From: Corythucha ciliata
Taxonomy: Eukaryota > Arthropoda > Insecta > Hemiptera > Tingidae
DNA length: 64,000 nucleotides
Assembly: GCA_038030265.1 (NCBI GenBank)
Contig: CM075942.1
Coordinates: 71,304,926 to 71,368,925, forward strand
Direction of reading: 5' to 3'
In this document: positions 10,534-21,939 of the stretch, one piece after another
Numbering within the stretch: position 1 is the first letter of the stretch
Layout: every line of letters begins with the position of its first letter
Translations under genes and position numbers: made by a program
The notes under the pieces: generated by a model
The model's input: the letters and a program-made list of their open reading frames with translations, nothing else
Database searches by the model: none
What the model was told of the DNA's origin: nothing

Positions 10534-10960
10534 AACATGGGCCTAGACACACCATTGAGTTTTCGTTTCGTTTGTTGGAGATAAAAGGTAATTTACTTTT
10601 CCGGGCGAAGTAACGATATTTTTGTTCGACACCCCTGCGAACTGAAAGGGGAAATTTTTTAATCGGAAGCTTCAATCTTTGTACCATCTCCGTGGTTATC
10701 AAATTAATTTGTGAGCCTGTGTCAATAACCAAACGAATGGGCATCCAACTCCCATCTATCCCTTTAAGCAGGGCTCGAGCGGTGCCGAGAAGGACTGTAG
10801 GCGGAGCAGTAGCAATCAACGATGAAGCGGCGTTCGTTGTCCTGGGAGGAAGCGTAGTGGCGTTGGTTTCATAAGAAACCGCAGGGGAGACGTTCCATGA
10901 AGGTGGGAGGAGTGGAGAGACGGGTGATTTTTTGATTATTTCACATCCGGTGATAAACAT
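10478..10960 (-). pseudogene. BEL-1 aspartic protease region
   Basis: Contains VLLGTARALL followed by RLVIDTGSQINLIT, the D-T-G-S active-site motif of retropepsins as found in DUF1758/BEL proteases. The frame diverges after the active site (FPLSVRRGVEQ), where BEL proteases usually continue with a Gly-rich flap, so a frameshift is likely. It lies between the gag zinc region and RT. Confidence 0.75.
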
Positions 10961-11029
10961 TACTAGGGCTTGAGCTCCAGCCTACCTCTCGTTCTCCTGA
11001 GCGTTGCGGGTCGGGGCCGTAAGACGACT

Positions 11030-12283
11030 CCAAACTGTCGTTGTGTAACAAGGTGTGATGTTTTTGATCACCACAAAGTTTACATTTATGTTGTGATTTA
11101 CAATTTACACGCACATGGGAGCCAAGGCTCGCAAAACATCTCGATTTCGCTTTAATTAATTGATAGTGCTCGGTTGAGGGTCATGTCGTTGTTGAATTTC
11201 GAACAACAGTACAATGAAAGCAGCCCGGAACACGCGTCACACATAAACTTGATAGAGGAGGAAGAGGGGGAGGTTTCTTTGATCGTTTTTACTGAGGAGG
11301 GGGTCGCGAGCATTGACGTTGACGTTAAGTTAAATTTAAATTTAGAACTTTTAGAAAAATTAGTTCTAGGCGTTCGTTTACCTACCGGTGTCGTAGACGT
11401 TAGACAGAGATTAGTATTGAAATTCGAAAACTCTTTTATTTTGCAATGATCCTCCACGAATTTAATTAGCTTTTGAAACGTGGGAATTGTCTCCTAGCGT
11501 CCGTTCGAAAAGCAGCCGAAAATGGGCAGGTAAAGCTCGTGATGCTAATTGAAACAAAATGAAGTCGCTATGATGTTCTAATTCTAAATTATAAAAGGCT
11601 AAATAATTTGTATTAAATGTATCAAGAAACGTTTGGAGTTCTGAGGGAGCATCACTCTTCACCGGCTTAAATTCTAAAATTTGATTACTGTAGTGGGTTA
11701 CAAGCGCTCGTGTAGATCCATAACGGGTTTTTATTAGTTGATAAGCTACGTTATAATTAGAGTCGGACAATTCGAGAGTTTCGATTAATTTTAACGAAGG
11801 ACCTGAAAGTAGAGATCTTAAATAAGTTAATTTTGTTACGTTTGAATACGGTCCTTTGTGAACTACCTCGTTAAATAGAGCGATAAAGTTATGAAAATTA
11901 TTTATTTCACCGGACCAATTGGGCACTAATATTTTGGGAAGACGCACGTCTGGAGTACTCGTTGAGACAGGATTTACTCTATGCTTAAGCGTCGCCTCGG
12001 TGGTTCGCACCTCATAATACATTTGGTCGAAGGCAAGAGTTTGCGAGTCTACGCTAATTCTGTCTTCCTTTTTAGCGGATGCGTTTAGTTCCAACAAGGC
12101 GTATTGAAAGCCCTCAAAACGCTCCTTTAATTCGCTCATTTCTTGGCACCTGGCAAGAAATACACTGACCGAAGAAGCACCGGTCTTCGTTGACACGTCA
12201 AATGTGGTTTGTAATTGAGCGAAGGCGTTTTCCCTTCTCAGCTTATAAGCTTCTAACTTATTTGTAATTTCATCGTATTCCAT
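11030..12283 (-). pseudogene. BEL-1 gag (DUF1759-like) with broken C-terminal zinc region
   Basis: The 273-codon frame 11,462-12,283 starts MEYDEITNKLEAYKLRREN, has a coiled-coil-like N-terminus and then the capsid-like block LPKILVPNWSGEINNFHNF, YLRSLLSGPSLKLIETL and YQLIKTRYGS, typical of DUF1759 BEL gags. It ends at a premature stop. A shifted frame continues (FVEDHCKIKEF) and a third holds Cys/His-rich NCKSQHKCKLCGDQKHHTLL near 11,060-11,120, the usual BEL zinc motif. At least two frame breaks are visible. Confidence 0.85.
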
Positions 12284-12300
12284 TTTTAAATTTAATTAAA

Positions 12301-13261
12301 CTTATTTTTTTTTGTATGGAGGATAATTAGATAAACTTTTCGTCGAAAACAAATTTTTTTGTCACTTTAAATTTAAGAGATATCTAGAGAGAAAAACAGG
12401 AATGAGCTTGCAACCTATGCTATAGATAAGTAGGAAAGAAAGAGGGCACGATAAACATACGACTTTGACCACGGTTGAAACTCACGTTGTATTTTATTAA
12501 TTAAAGCCCTGTACACACGGAGACATTTATGTCATGACATTACTGAAGCTGGTGTTCAAAACGGCTAGAAAAATAAAATTTGAAGTTTTAGGTTTGTTCG
12601 TTGTTGTGGTTAGTTCTTTTTTGTGACCCCCATTCTGAAGCCAATGGAGTTGCTCAGTGGCATCTTTCGCACACCTTAGAAGTATTTTAATTGCCCCCTC
12701 TCTTAAATCATTAAATTAAGGAGCATTTCAATACGTCGCTTCCATGACAACACGTAAGATGCAACAAGTAAACATATCTGTCATGACATTTTCGAAGATT
12801 TGAACAGTGACATATTTCTAGACAGAAATATCATGAAAATTTCCCTCTTCACCAATTCTTACCTGAATTCTTTGATTTTGTTCGAGGTAATTATCCATGA
12901 GGGGCATTAAGGGTGGTTACGTTAGACTATTTATTGGTTAAGGGAGGGTAGCAGCGGGCAGGCGTGGATCGAGGCTTTCCTAAAAGGAGGGGCCAAAAGT
13001 TCGTACCTGAGACTAAAATGCAACTTGTTTGGTCAAATAATCACATTATTCTATGTGGAGCGTGGTCTAGTTTCGCCGAGTTATCAGTTTCGCGGGTAAT
13101 AATCCATTTGCGAACCGAAAGAGTTGATGCTGGGGAGGAATAGAAAATTTTCTGATATGAATGTTAAATTTCATAGGTTCCAGGGCAAAGTTTCTGCTGA
13201 GAAAAATAATCAATGCGGTGGTTGATTCTAGATTGCTGAAGCTAAATCAGCGGCAAGTTTC
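12301..13261. other. Unassigned spacer with an orphan hAT-type end at 12,959
   Basis: No gene seen. The sequence to the right of BEL-1 gag contains no LTR. At 12,959 the string CAGGCGTGGATCGAGG starts what looks like a hAT-family end (compare 2651 and the right end at 15,462), but no partner end was found. This may be a remnant of an earlier insertion. Palindromic GTCATGAC occurs at about 12,532 and 12,780. Confidence 0.4.
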
Positions 13262-15470
13262 GTGGCCTCCAGTGGCGGATCTAAGGGAGAGCCATGGGAG
13301 GCCATGGCCCCTCCCTTGGAGTCGAGGTCACTTGCGCAAAAAAAAAAAGCATCAAAGCCTCCTCCAAAACGCCTTCGAGGAGAGTATATCACCGATAATT
13401 TTAGGGTCATTTTCTCAGAGGCCCGGGGAGTCAGAGGTTCTCGAGAGGCGCAAAATACCAAGTTATTTAAGGGAAAAACTCTCTTGAATGGCCTCTCACT
13501 GAGAGGACAATTGACGTTGAACGCCACCACGTCTTAGGGCAAAATTTATGCGCGAAAAGTCACGCCAAGGGCAAACTTTTTAAGCAGAAACGTCTCTTTG
13601 TGAGGAAAAAAAACTCTTTCGAAATACCGCGACACAACGAGTAAACTACGCAGCGAAATGCTCCACGGTGGGCAAAACACAACATTCGGGAAAAACACTC
13701 ACGTGAATTGCCACATTCAGGGTAAAAATTTACGCGAAATGCCTCGTCAAGGGCAACAAAATAAATGCGAAACACTTCACCAAGAGCAATGTTATGGTGA
13801 CATATTGTCCATTTCATGACGAGACTCGTCGGTTTCACAAAGAAGTTGCCAATTTCACTACGAAATTGTCTGTTTTATGAGAAAACTTTCAATTTTATAA
13901 GACATCTTAAGCTTATGAGCATGGTTGATTTTATGAGGAAATGTCCTGTCTTTGTCAATTTGATGAGTAAATCGTCAGTTTATTAAGGAAATAGTCAATT
14001 TTATGAAGAAAATGACATATTGTATGAGGAATCGTCCATGAAATTGCTCTTTTTGAATGAATTTTCATTTTTTTATTGACATAGTTTGAATTGGAAATTG
14101 TGAATTTCAAGAGGAAATCGTAAATTTTCTAGGAATCGTTAATTTTATGATGAAATGGTCAGTTTCACGGGAAAATTGTAATTTTATTAGCAAATTGTCA
14201 TTTTTATTGGCCCATTATCAATTAAAACTTGTCAATTCGAAGCAGAAATTGTCAATTTGACGAGGAAATTGTCAATTTCACGAGGAAATTGTAGCTTATC
14301 TCAAAAAGTTTTATTACTTCCATTTTTTGGTCATTGGAACTTATTAATTTTTCCCTTTCGGTGATCGTTTATTTTGGCTTTAAACTTGTTATATTTAGTA
14401 CGAATACCCGACTATACGCAGGAAATTGTAAATTTTATGTGGAAATTATCAACTTTATCAGGGAATAACTAATTTTATGGGAAAATTGTCAACCTTATTA
14501 GGAAATTGTCAATTTTATAAGAACATAGTCAATTTTACGAGGAAATTGTCAATTTTATAAGGACATTGTCAATTCTATAAGGAAATCGTGAATTTTATGA
14601 AGGAATTGTACGTTTTATAAGGAAAATGTTGGAAATAGTCAATTTTACGAGGAAAATTGCCGATTTTATGTGGACATTGTCAGTTTTATAAGGAAATTGT
14701 CAATTTTACGAGGAAATTGTCAGTATTATGAGAAAATTGTAAATTTTATGAGGAAATTGTATGTTTTATGAGGAATTGTTAATTTTATGAGGAAATTGTC
14801 ACTGTATGAGGAAATTGTCAATTTCATGGGCATATTGTCAATTTTTATGCTGAAATTGCCAATTTTCTGGGGAAATTGTCCATTTTATGAGGAAATTGTA
14901 TATTTTATACAAATATTTTCAATTTTAAGGGGAAATTGTCAATTTCATTAGGAGACTGTCAATTTTATGAACATCCAATTTCGAGAAATTGTTTGCCAGT
15001 AAACCAATTTCGCTGGGTGGCCTATTTCAGAGACCAATTACGCCGATTTTTCGCTCTATGAACCGTTTTTAGTGGTTTTACTTAATGAAAAAGTAATTCC
15101 CTTGATTTCGCTCACTAAAAAACCCAATTTTGTGGGTTACAATCGCAGTGCTGTAGCCGTGGGACATATAAAGAGCTTCTCCTCGACCACTGTGCTGAGT
15201 TCACATCACTCGGCAGGAGGCATATTTTTGCAAAACTAATATAGTTCACGTTACATAGGTAGGTGTTGAATGTTGTTGTTTTTTTTTCTCTCACTTTTCC
15301 GGTTCTTGGGTTCCCTTAATTTTCCGATGCTTCAATTATCGGAGATTTAGAGCTTTAACTTTGCCACATCTAGCAGCTGTGTGACGTGTGGTATGGAAGG
15401 TGCTGGGGCCGATGGACTCATAATATGGCCCCCTCCTTAAGCAGGCTCTGGATCCGCGCCTGGTGGCCTC
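13262..15470. mobile_element. Non-autonomous hAT-like element with 8-bp TSD GTGGCCTC
   Basis: Perfect 8-bp direct repeats GTGGCCTC (13,262-13,269 and 15,463-15,470) flank 13,270-15,462. The termini are imperfect inverted repeats: CAGTGGCGGATCTAAGGG on the left and, reverse complemented, CAGGCGCGGATCCAGAGCC on the right. An 8-bp duplication and CAG termini indicate the hAT superfamily. No transposase is encoded, so it must be mobilised in trans. About half of the element is a minisatellite (13,860-14,990). Confidence 0.85.
13860..14990. repeat. Minisatellite, unit about 20-24 bp, inside hAT-like element
   Basis: Dozens of head-to-tail variants of GAGGAAATTGTCAATTTTAT, most regular at 14,500-14,960 and more diverged at both edges, consistent with central renewal. 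No protein-coding frame runs through it. A purely local slippage origin is the simplest reading. Confidence 0.85.
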
Positions 15471-16281
15471 AGAGTATTTTTGTGTTGAGGGAGAGATGGT
15501 AAAATTTAAGATATTGTTGAATGGTTTCTACTGAAAATTATTTAAAAACATGGACGAAAAATTAAGGAATTACCCACGAGGGACCCAAAAAATCCGTGGC
15601 ACTCACCCTTCTTCTCATAATAATTTTCTTACTGGATTTCGTGATAGTAAGTAGAATTTTAGGCTCCCCCCCCCCGCCACCATAGAAACATTTTTCAAGT
15701 CGAAATTAATTTGTGATGGGTCTCAGTTAAAATTGCCCTTTTCTCGTAGCGGTGTAGGTCTAAATCACTGAGGCTAACTCACCCCTCTTTTGGGCTTGGG
15801 GCTATTAAAAGGGACTAAACGAGCAAATTTCCCAGATTCAGAAGCTACACCTATTTACCAAGCAAATTGATTGGGCGATTGAATTTTCAGTTTCAAATGC
15901 CACGTTTCTTGCAGCCGAATGGTAAGGTTTTCAGGCGGACTTTTTGGTGAAAGTGGACGCAGTCACACAGTCATGACTCATGACTTAGCTTCTGGGGTTT
16001 TAGGTTTCGTGGGTAAAATTAATTTTCAAGAGTCATTGAACGCTCTCAACGTCGTTACTTTCCACGGTTTAGTCAAAATAGTCTTTCTGAGCTTCAAATG
16101 CAAGTATTTTGGCGGATAAGCGTGATTCCAGCAGGAACTTTTTCTGTTTCTTGATCGAATGAAAGCGTGTGTTGTGACTTTTTGGATTATAAAAAAGGGA
16201 TTAAAGTCATTACGGAAGTACTGAACACGTTTATTAAAATTAACAGTGTTATCAAAAAGCGAGGATAACCCGTTTCTGATT
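15471..16281. other. Unassigned sequence
   Basis: No gene or known repeat recognised. There is one C-run (about 15,667-15,676) and scattered short ORFs. It bridges the hAT-like element and the inverted polycystin fragment. Confidence 0.3.
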
Positions 16282-16619
16282 TGTACAAAGACTATGATGG
16301 CTTCCTCTGGGAGGCTCTTTATATATCACAGCTACTTGACCCCGAAGGCTTGTACCCGAAAGGTTATAAAGTTACATTGCTCAAATTATTCAATCAGGTA
16401 TACACATGAATGGATAACCTTCAAATTGGCATTCTAATGTTAAAATATCAAAATCTCACAGCTCAACACATTGCACAAATACCCGCACACCGAACGTGTT
16501 TTGGAAATCATGCTCAGATACTTCAAAACAGCCAATTCGGACGAAGCTGACGCGGATCTGGTGATGTTGGGTGGATCGGAATTGATGGCTTCCATCTTGC
16601 AAAAGGCGGGCAACTTATC
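16282..16619 (+). pseudogene. Inverted fragment of two polycystin exons with their intron
   Basis: This plus-strand stretch is the reverse complement of about 22,160-22,497: the end of the exon encoding YKDYDGFLWEALYISQLLD, the intron starting GTATAC, and most of the exon with LHKYPHTERVLEIMLRYF. Because the intron is included it arose at the DNA level, not by retroposition. It ends abruptly at 16,619, fused to sequence just 3' of the TM2 exon. A shorter version is at 28,684-28,961. It cannot be expressed as part of the minus-strand gene. Confidence 0.9.
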
Positions 16620-16679
16620 ACTAAAGAAAAAGAATAAATTAAAACTCCCTAATCGTCTACAGTCACGTTGTATACAAAC

Positions 16680-16783
16680 CGTCGTCAATTCCAAAAAACA
16701 TCATGCTGGCCAACATGCTAGTGATCAGAAATCCTGTAGCGATAGTGGCTCGTTCGGTGCGAGTGTATAAACTTCTTGGATGC
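16680..16783 (-). CDS. Polycystin-1-like copy A, TM2 exon
   Basis: Same 104-nt exon as at 5948-6051 (HPRSLYTRTER, then FLITSMLASMMFFGI). The acceptor is CATCAG and the donor ACG/GTTTGT. It completes the split Arg codon at the end of the 17,753-17,977 exon. It is the last exon of copy A: the inverted fragment starts about 60 bp further on, so the TM3 exon and everything beyond is missing from this copy. Confidence 0.8.
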
Positions 16784-17095
16784 CTGATGAAGGAAATGAA
16801 AACCCGAAATAAGTGGAAGGTGGAGAGGAAGAGTGATCATAGGCATATTCCTCTAAAACCGCGAAAACACTGAAATTTTGCTCCAAAAACAAGCTTCATT
16901 GATCCCATGCGTTGGAGATGGATCTAGTGAATTTGATTTTGCCACCGAGGTGGTTTCTACTTCAGAAACCATGCACATTATTCAAGTCTATGGCCGAAAT
17001 TACGCACCGAGTAATGAATCATTCTTAGTTTGCTTGGCTCTATCAAAAATCGCATGAATTCACTTTATACACACTTTTCAGGCACGAAAAGTACT

Positions 17096-17466
17096 TGTTT
17101 ACGTTGAGGCAAGAAATCGTTGAATATTGTGGTGTTTCGCTAAAATAAGATGACTCACTGTTGTGTTGAGATGAAGACGAGGAAAGAATGCCGGCCGAGA
17201 GAGCGTTTACCGGATTTCCGTTTACGCGATTTTAGCAACCTTTTTAGCGAGGACACTTTGGGGGACGTTAATTTACGATACTTTGACACGTAACACAACC
17301 GTGGTTGTACATAGACTTCTACTTAAACACTGCTCTTCGTTCTTTATCTCTATATTTCTTTTGGACAAAGGACATTTTTCTTCCTATCAAGATACGAGCT
17401 GGGTAGTACCCCTCCAGGCTAATTAGGAGATACCTTATTGCTGTAATTAATTCATTGGCTTAAACA
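17096..17466 (-). mobile_element. Solo LTR of BEL-1 family, TSD GTACT (copy A)
   Basis: 371 bp, TG...CA ends, flanked on both sides by the 5-bp direct repeat GTACT (17,091-17,095 and 17,467-17,471). It sits in the intron between the PLAT-end exon and the TM2 exon. The same LTR at 6364-6735 is still attached to an element body, with the same GTACT on its left. LTR-LTR recombination after a single insertion explains both. Confidence 0.9.
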
Positions 17467-17752
17467 GTACTGGTACTGAAATTGTATGTAGATTTGGCTG
17501 TTTCCGAAACCAATTTTTCTGCTTTGGCCGCAACAAAAATCAAATTTCTCGCAAGAAATTCAAACAACAACAAGTTACTTTATATGTAGGATAGTCAGGA
17601 GGGAAAGGGCAAAAAAGTGTAGGTATTCTTTCATCTCACGTACGAACATGATGGAGGGCGTGCATTGCGGTACACAGTAATGAAATAATAACGATGTCGA
17701 GCGAGGGTGAATGCTGCGTGTAGGCAGATAGGAACGACACACTTAAGAATAC

Positions 17753-17977
17753 CTTAGAAAAATGCTAGCCCAGTGATGTTTCTCCCGCATATTAGTTGTC
17801 GTGTGTCCGCCGATGAATGAAAACCATTTGTTTCGCTCCGCAGCCTCCGGTTTAAAAGTATCCAAAGTGGCTTTTTGACTCTCATCAGCTTTTTCGCTCA
17901 ATTGAAACCACCGTTCGGCCGGAAATAAATGTTGAGTCTTATTCGACAGATCGTACACTACAACGCGCATGCAGCAC
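17753..17977 (-). CDS. Polycystin-1-like copy A, end of PLAT domain and linker to TM2
   Basis: The acceptor ATTTAG/G and donor AAG/GTATTC bound 225 nt. It begins CCMRVVVYDLSNKTQHLF, the last strands of the PLAT beta-sandwich, then a cytosolic linker and EKHHWASIFLR, which matches the family's conserved H-x-W-x-S-(V/I)-F segment just before TM2. The preceding intron is only 67 nt. It is identical in frame with copy B (30,089-30,313). Confidence 0.85.
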
Positions 17978-18044
17978 CTAAATAGTGGAGTTAGAATATC
18001 GCGTTGAACCGCCTCTCGCTTTACAAACAAGGAACTCGACCTAC

Positions 18045-18394
18045 CAGTCGGGGGATTTACCGGTGTTGTCGTGCCACAGTACAATCTGTTTGGGCTTCCC
18101 AAGTGGCTTTTTCGTGTACATAACAAACCAATTGTCCATGCTTGTCTTCAAAGTGCGCTTTTTATTCGCTTTTAGGATATGCACCTGTGGAGGATTTATC
18201 TCAGAAAAGGCAATTGGAAATTTGTAGCCAGAAAGGTTTATGTATATACGAACGCGACTTGTTGACTCATCTCCAATGATTTGAATGGCGACTCGCGAAG
18301 TAGTCCCAGCCGCGCATCGCGGGCTTGTGTAAACAGCAACAACATAATAAAAAGTGTCCCCCGGATAATTATCATCCAAATGAATAACAATTCT
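18045..18394 (-). CDS. Polycystin-1-like copy A, PLAT domain exon
   Basis: 350-nt exon from acceptor TTGCTGTAG to donor TG/GTAGGT. It opens with DDNYPGDTFYYVVAVYTSP and AAGTTSRVAIQIIG, the first strands of a polycystin PLAT/LH2 domain (usual form: DN-x-P-x-D-x-x-Y-x-V-x-V-x-T-G ... AGTT-x-x-V). It ends with KPKQIVLWHDNTGKSPDW, the diagnostic W-H-D-N-x-G-x-x-P-x-W motif. PLAT is cytosolic between TM1 and TM2 and thought to bind lipid or protein partners. The frame is intact here; copy B lost one base in this exon. Confidence 0.9.
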
Positions 18395-18461
18395 CTACAG
18401 CAAAATAAAAGAGTTCTAAAGCTCTGTAGGTAAAGGTGTAAGATAGAAGGGAACATTATAC

Positions 18462-18695
18462 ATTCGATTTATCCTTGCGATCCTTCAAAATACCCCAAAT
18501 CAATGAGGCTACATATGCTAACAAAATCACGGCAATCAGTGCGGCCACGTATACGTTGTCGAGGATGTTCGCAAATAGAAATACGTCCTCGGTGAGAACT
18601 AGAGTGTTTGGGGGGAGAAACATTTGAGCCGAAAAGAAGGACAAATGAGAGCAGGAACAGTTCAGCGCTGTTTGGTTTCGAGTTGTGCCTATGAA
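18462..18695 (-). CDS. Polycystin-1-like copy A, GPS motif and TM1 exon
   Basis: Starts after CCTTAG. It encodes NQTALNCSCSHLSFFS: the paired Cys and C-x-C-x-H-L-(S/T)-x-F core of the GPS motif where GAIN-domain proteins are autoproteolysed. In place of the usual His-Leu/Thr cleavage dipeptide this protein has H-L-S. Then comes VYVAALIAVILLAYVASLIWGIL, TM1, followed by basic residues. The preceding exon ends in phase 0, matching the start here. Order GPS, TM1, PLAT is unique to the polycystin-1 family. Confidence 0.9.
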
Positions 18696-18893
18696 CTAAG
18701 GCTCTGCTTTAAATTAATGAGCGAATTTAAACGTAACGTTAATTTCTTACAGAACAGACATCAGATCGCCAGTCGTCTTGACTCCAAATCAAACATCTGA
18801 AAACTGTCGTTTTGAACGTGTAATTCAGTTTTGTCTGTCAAAAAGTTCAGTGTACTGTTTGTAAACAATAGCAACGAAAAATTGATATCTTAC

Positions 18894-19271
18894 ATTGCTG
18901 ACACTGATTACTCCGACGTAGAAATCAGAATCTAATTGTTCATTAATGTTTTTATAAGGCACGCGAAAACTTAACCTACTAAGCGGAGCTAGTGATGTCA
19001 TCGTACTGAAATCAGGGCGCTTTAAATGGTTCGCCATTATCTGGGGGCCCGGACAATAATTAAGCAACACCCTATTAAGCATGGATGGGAGGGGGAAAAA
19101 TACTTTTATCTTTCCTACGTAGGCCGGTTCTACGCTAACCTCAAGTTCACCAATTCCAGGTGGGACGAGGATATGATGAACGGAAACTGAGCGATCCTGG
19201 ACATAAACGTCACTTCCCGCTGGTGGGACCGTGGCTGATCCTTGGATTTTTTGGGAATCCAGTGATTTTAT
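18894..19271 (-). CDS. Polycystin-1-like copy A, GAIN domain exon
   Basis: 378-nt exon (acceptor AAGTAG, donor AAT/GTAAGA) in an open frame. It contains SVSVHHILVPPGIGELEVSV and YVGKIKVFFPLPSML, the h-x-x-h-P-P-x-x-x-x-L-x-V pattern of the polycystin GAIN beta-domain, and ends FYVGVISVSN immediately before the GPS exon. In copy B one G is missing from a run near 31,427, breaking the frame. Confidence 0.75.
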
Positions 19272-19312
19272 CTACTTTGGACTAATGAAGTTGAAACATT
19301 CGCTTTAGGCGT

Positions 19313-19867
19313 CTACTAGAAGCTGCTTTCCCACCGGAAGTATGACGAAAAATGGCCCTTGAGGTTCAGCCATAGTGGAGACTGTTTTATTGTAGAAGCT
19401 TTTGAAAATGATTTCCACGACTTGTGATGAGGTACCGTACTTGGACCAGCTAAATACGTCTTCGTCTATAATGATCATCTTAAAAGAAAAACAAAAAACA
19501 AATCAGCAAGGCCGAAGTAATTGAATACTGCGCAGCTGCCATGAATTTACATTGACCGAGAGATTATACTTCGAATAGAACGAAGCAGCTTCTGGTGAAA
19601 ACTGTATGGTTGGACGGCCTTTTTGGCCCAAAGCCTCAAGCTGAGGAATGAGCTCCTCTAGATTGTCAACCTGTTCGAAAAGGGTCTGACTGTAAAATAT
19701 TTTATAACACGCTATATTCAGGGTTCACGCAACATTACCTTAGACCATACCGTGAGGTGACCAAAGTGTAGTTCATAAGGGGTTTCATCGTCTGGTTCGG
19801 GCACCAACGACACTAGATCCGAAAAGTCTTCAAGCCCTTTCACCACGTTTTGTATTGATTTTTTTCT
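19313..19867 (-). CDS. Polycystin-1-like copy A, three exons leading into GAIN
   Basis: Three small exons: 19,739-19,867 (NVVKGLEDFSDLVSLVPEPD), 19,551-19,685 (TLFEQVDNLEELIPQLEALG, SFYSKYNLSVN) and about 19,317-19,478 (IIIDEDVFSWSKYGTSSQVV, GPFFVILPVGKQLL). Each has AG/GT borders and they join in frame, the last joining the GAIN exon as QLL-IKSLD. They are helix-rich at first and then beta-rich, as expected for the GAIN A-to-B transition. The exact donor of the third exon is the least certain. Extracellular. Confidence 0.65.
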
Positions 19868-21939
19868 CTAAATTTAAATACGTAAATAAAAATCAATGAT
19901 ACGTGATCTCTAAATTAGCAGTAAAAGCTAGTAAGTGATGTTTTGTCACCCCCGCCCATTAATCACTACAGAATTTCAAAAGACCTTCCGCCTTACTTAA
20001 CTTCGAAAGCGCTGGGTAATGAAAATCAAGTCCTCAAAAGTAGAGAACTGTGAGGGGAGGATCACGGGTTTCATTAATCTCAGGGCGACACTGAAATAAA
20101 GGCCCCCAAACTTGCAGTTTCTCGGAAATTTAGACCCTAAACTTGAAGTTACGCTGAAATTAAGATCCGAAACTGTGCATCTTGCGGCTGTTCAGCCTGA
20201 TATTTATCTCTGAACGATGTAATTTTGCGGTTATTCATCAAGCTTTGGGCGATCTCGGGGCCAGTATTTGTTTCTTAATTGCTAGCGGAGCCCAGAGACT
20301 CGTCAAACGATAAATAATTAGCCACTAAATTGCGAGTTCCAAGGCTAAATATCCGTAAAGTGCAAGTTTCGAAGTTGCGAACTAAAATAGGAAGTTTCGG
20401 GTAGCCAGCCATGGCAACACCCAAATTCAGGCGAACATCCTAAAAATTGTCAAGTTTGGCGATTGAATTAGCCAGCCTAGAAATATTTTAATTTGGGGCC
20501 GGTGACTTGTGCATTCGGTTTTTTTGGTAAACTCCCTGGAAGGGACTTCGCCCCGTAGTCAACTGTAGCGATTTCTCGTGACAGTATGTGCGCCTAGCCG
20601 CGTTGGTAATTAAATCGAGCTTAATAAAACAGCGGCCTTTCAAAGTTGTGACTCTGTATCGTTCGGGGAATTCTTGAGCACTCGGAAAACGTGCCAGAGG
20701 GGTCAAAACCGAGAGTTTTGACACTCAACAACTCACTAGTGCTAGTTGCGGAACCCTTGTGGTCATGCCTTCACATGACTAAAGTCAGTTTAATTCAGAA
20801 GGCAGATTGTAATTTATGGCGAGCTTTCTCCATGTCTTTTGACAGAGGGGGTAAGGGCACTGGGTCCGTTATGCCCGGTCCTCGCCCTTTCCTGGGGGCC
20901 CGTGTTTCAAAAATTAGGAAAAGGAAGAAATAGAAGAAAGGAAGGCTTTACTAATGTTGAAGCTCTACTTGTAATGTTGGAGCTCAACTAGCTGTCGTTG
21001 GACCTTTGCTGTGGCTGAACCTTCGCAGTGGTTGAATCTAGTTGGTAGTTGGTTTAGTGTAGCACTAGCACTTAAACCGATCCAAAAAACAAGTCCACCG
21101 GAATTTTGAGCAATTTTTAAGTATTTTTTTCTCATCCTAACATCATATTGGGCCGTTTCTGGTTGGGCTCACAAACTTTTAAGAGGTGACTCAAAAAGAC
21201 TAAAAAGACATAGCACAGAGGCTAGGGGTAATCCCAGGGTTACCCTCCCCCCTCGTGGATCGGATGTGAGCATGCTGGAAACTTCTTCCCTTCAAAAGTG
21301 AAGCACATTGGGGTTACATAGCCCACAAAATGCATACCTAAAAATGTGAGCCAATGATAAAATTCGGTGTGGTTTACTGATCAGGAGAAACGCCTAGAGT
21401 TTCAAGAAACAATGGCCCCGGGTGGGGTTTGGCTATGTTTATCCCTCTCTCTGCGTCTCCGAAGGGCGTCACCGTGGCCTAATTGGTAGCGCATTGGACT
21501 AGCGTTCCATAGGTTACGGGTTCAAATCCCGTCGGGGAGCCCATTTTTTCTCGAAGCTCGAATTGTGTTAGGCTTCGTCGTCCGGATAAAATCAGGTAAT
21601 TAATTTACTTCTTTAATTAAAATACTGGCGACAGAAACCCTCGTATTTATCTAACAACATCTAGATAACATAAAATTAAGGCGTGGTTTACCGATCAGGA
21701 GAAACGTGGTTTGGCCTTGTTAATCCCTCTCTCCAGGGACTCTGGGAATGGGCCCCATTCAGTTCCGCCCCTGAACCTGACTCACTGCAGCCCTCACTTT
21801 CCGTCGAAAAACAAGGAAATGACTTGAAAGAAGCGTGTCAAGAAACTAAAAGAACAAGAATACGTGCGCCCTCTCCTCATGCTCATCATTTCTATTTTCT
21901 AACCGTAAACCGTAACACTAAAATAAAATGATTACTCAC
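19868..21939 (-). other. Large intron of polycystin-like copy A
   Basis: About 2.07 kb between the exons at 19,739-19,867 and 21,940-22,062. It has no convincing coding sequence apart from a tRNA-like sequence at 21,468-21,540, and is otherwise unique apart from the copy-B counterpart. Two similar GTGGTTTAC-(C/T)GATCAGGAGAAACG strings (about 21,369 and 21,683) form a short direct repeat on either side of the tRNA-like sequence. Confidence 0.5.
21468..21540 (+). tRNA. tRNA-like sequence, anticodon AGC as folded, Arg-like body
   Basis: Box A (TGGCCTAATTGG) and box B (GGTTCAAATCC) are both near consensus. The T-stem ACGGG/CCCGT pairs fully. The anticodon arm folds as TGGA-loop-TCCA with loop CTAGCGT, giving anticodon AGC (Ala). 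D-arm and anticodon-stem wording (TAGCGCATTGGACT) resembles arthropod tRNA-Arg(TCT) rather than tRNA-Ala. The acceptor stem GTCACCG/CGGGGAG has two mismatches including the first pair. This is probably a tRNA pseudogene or a tRNA-derived retroposon head. The copy at 33,801 has decayed further. Confidence 0.5.

Larger units (their letters stand above)
6364..12300 (-). mobile_element. Decayed BEL/Pao LTR retrotransposon (BEL-1), 5' LTR not found
   Basis: The 3' LTR is 6364-6735: on the plus strand it starts TGTTTACG and ends CTTAAACA, giving TG...CA ends with TGTTTA/TAAACA inverted termini. GTACT at 6359-6363 is one half of the target duplication seen complete around the solo LTRs in copies A and B. 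Just inside is a purine-rich tract (minus strand GGGTGGGCGG), the expected polypurine primer. The body carries gag, protease, RT, RNase H and integrase in BEL/Pao order with many frame breaks. No LTR-like sequence was found to the right of gag, so the 5' end is lost. Confidence 0.85.

Noticed and set aside
12290..12960. 5' LTR of BEL-1
   Set aside because: I compared this stretch with the 372-bp LTR at 6364-6735 and found no match, so the element is treated as lacking its 5' LTR.
13860..14990. Regular spaced repeats as a CRISPR array
   Set aside because: There are no unique spacers of constant length, units are head to tail and diverged, the host is a eukaryote and no cas genes exist. It is a minisatellite.
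16440..16770. Open frames on both strands at 16.44-16.77 kb and 28.78-29.11 kb as small genes
   Set aside because: They arise where an inverted exon fragment abuts the TM2 exon region; neither frame follows a plausible gene structure.
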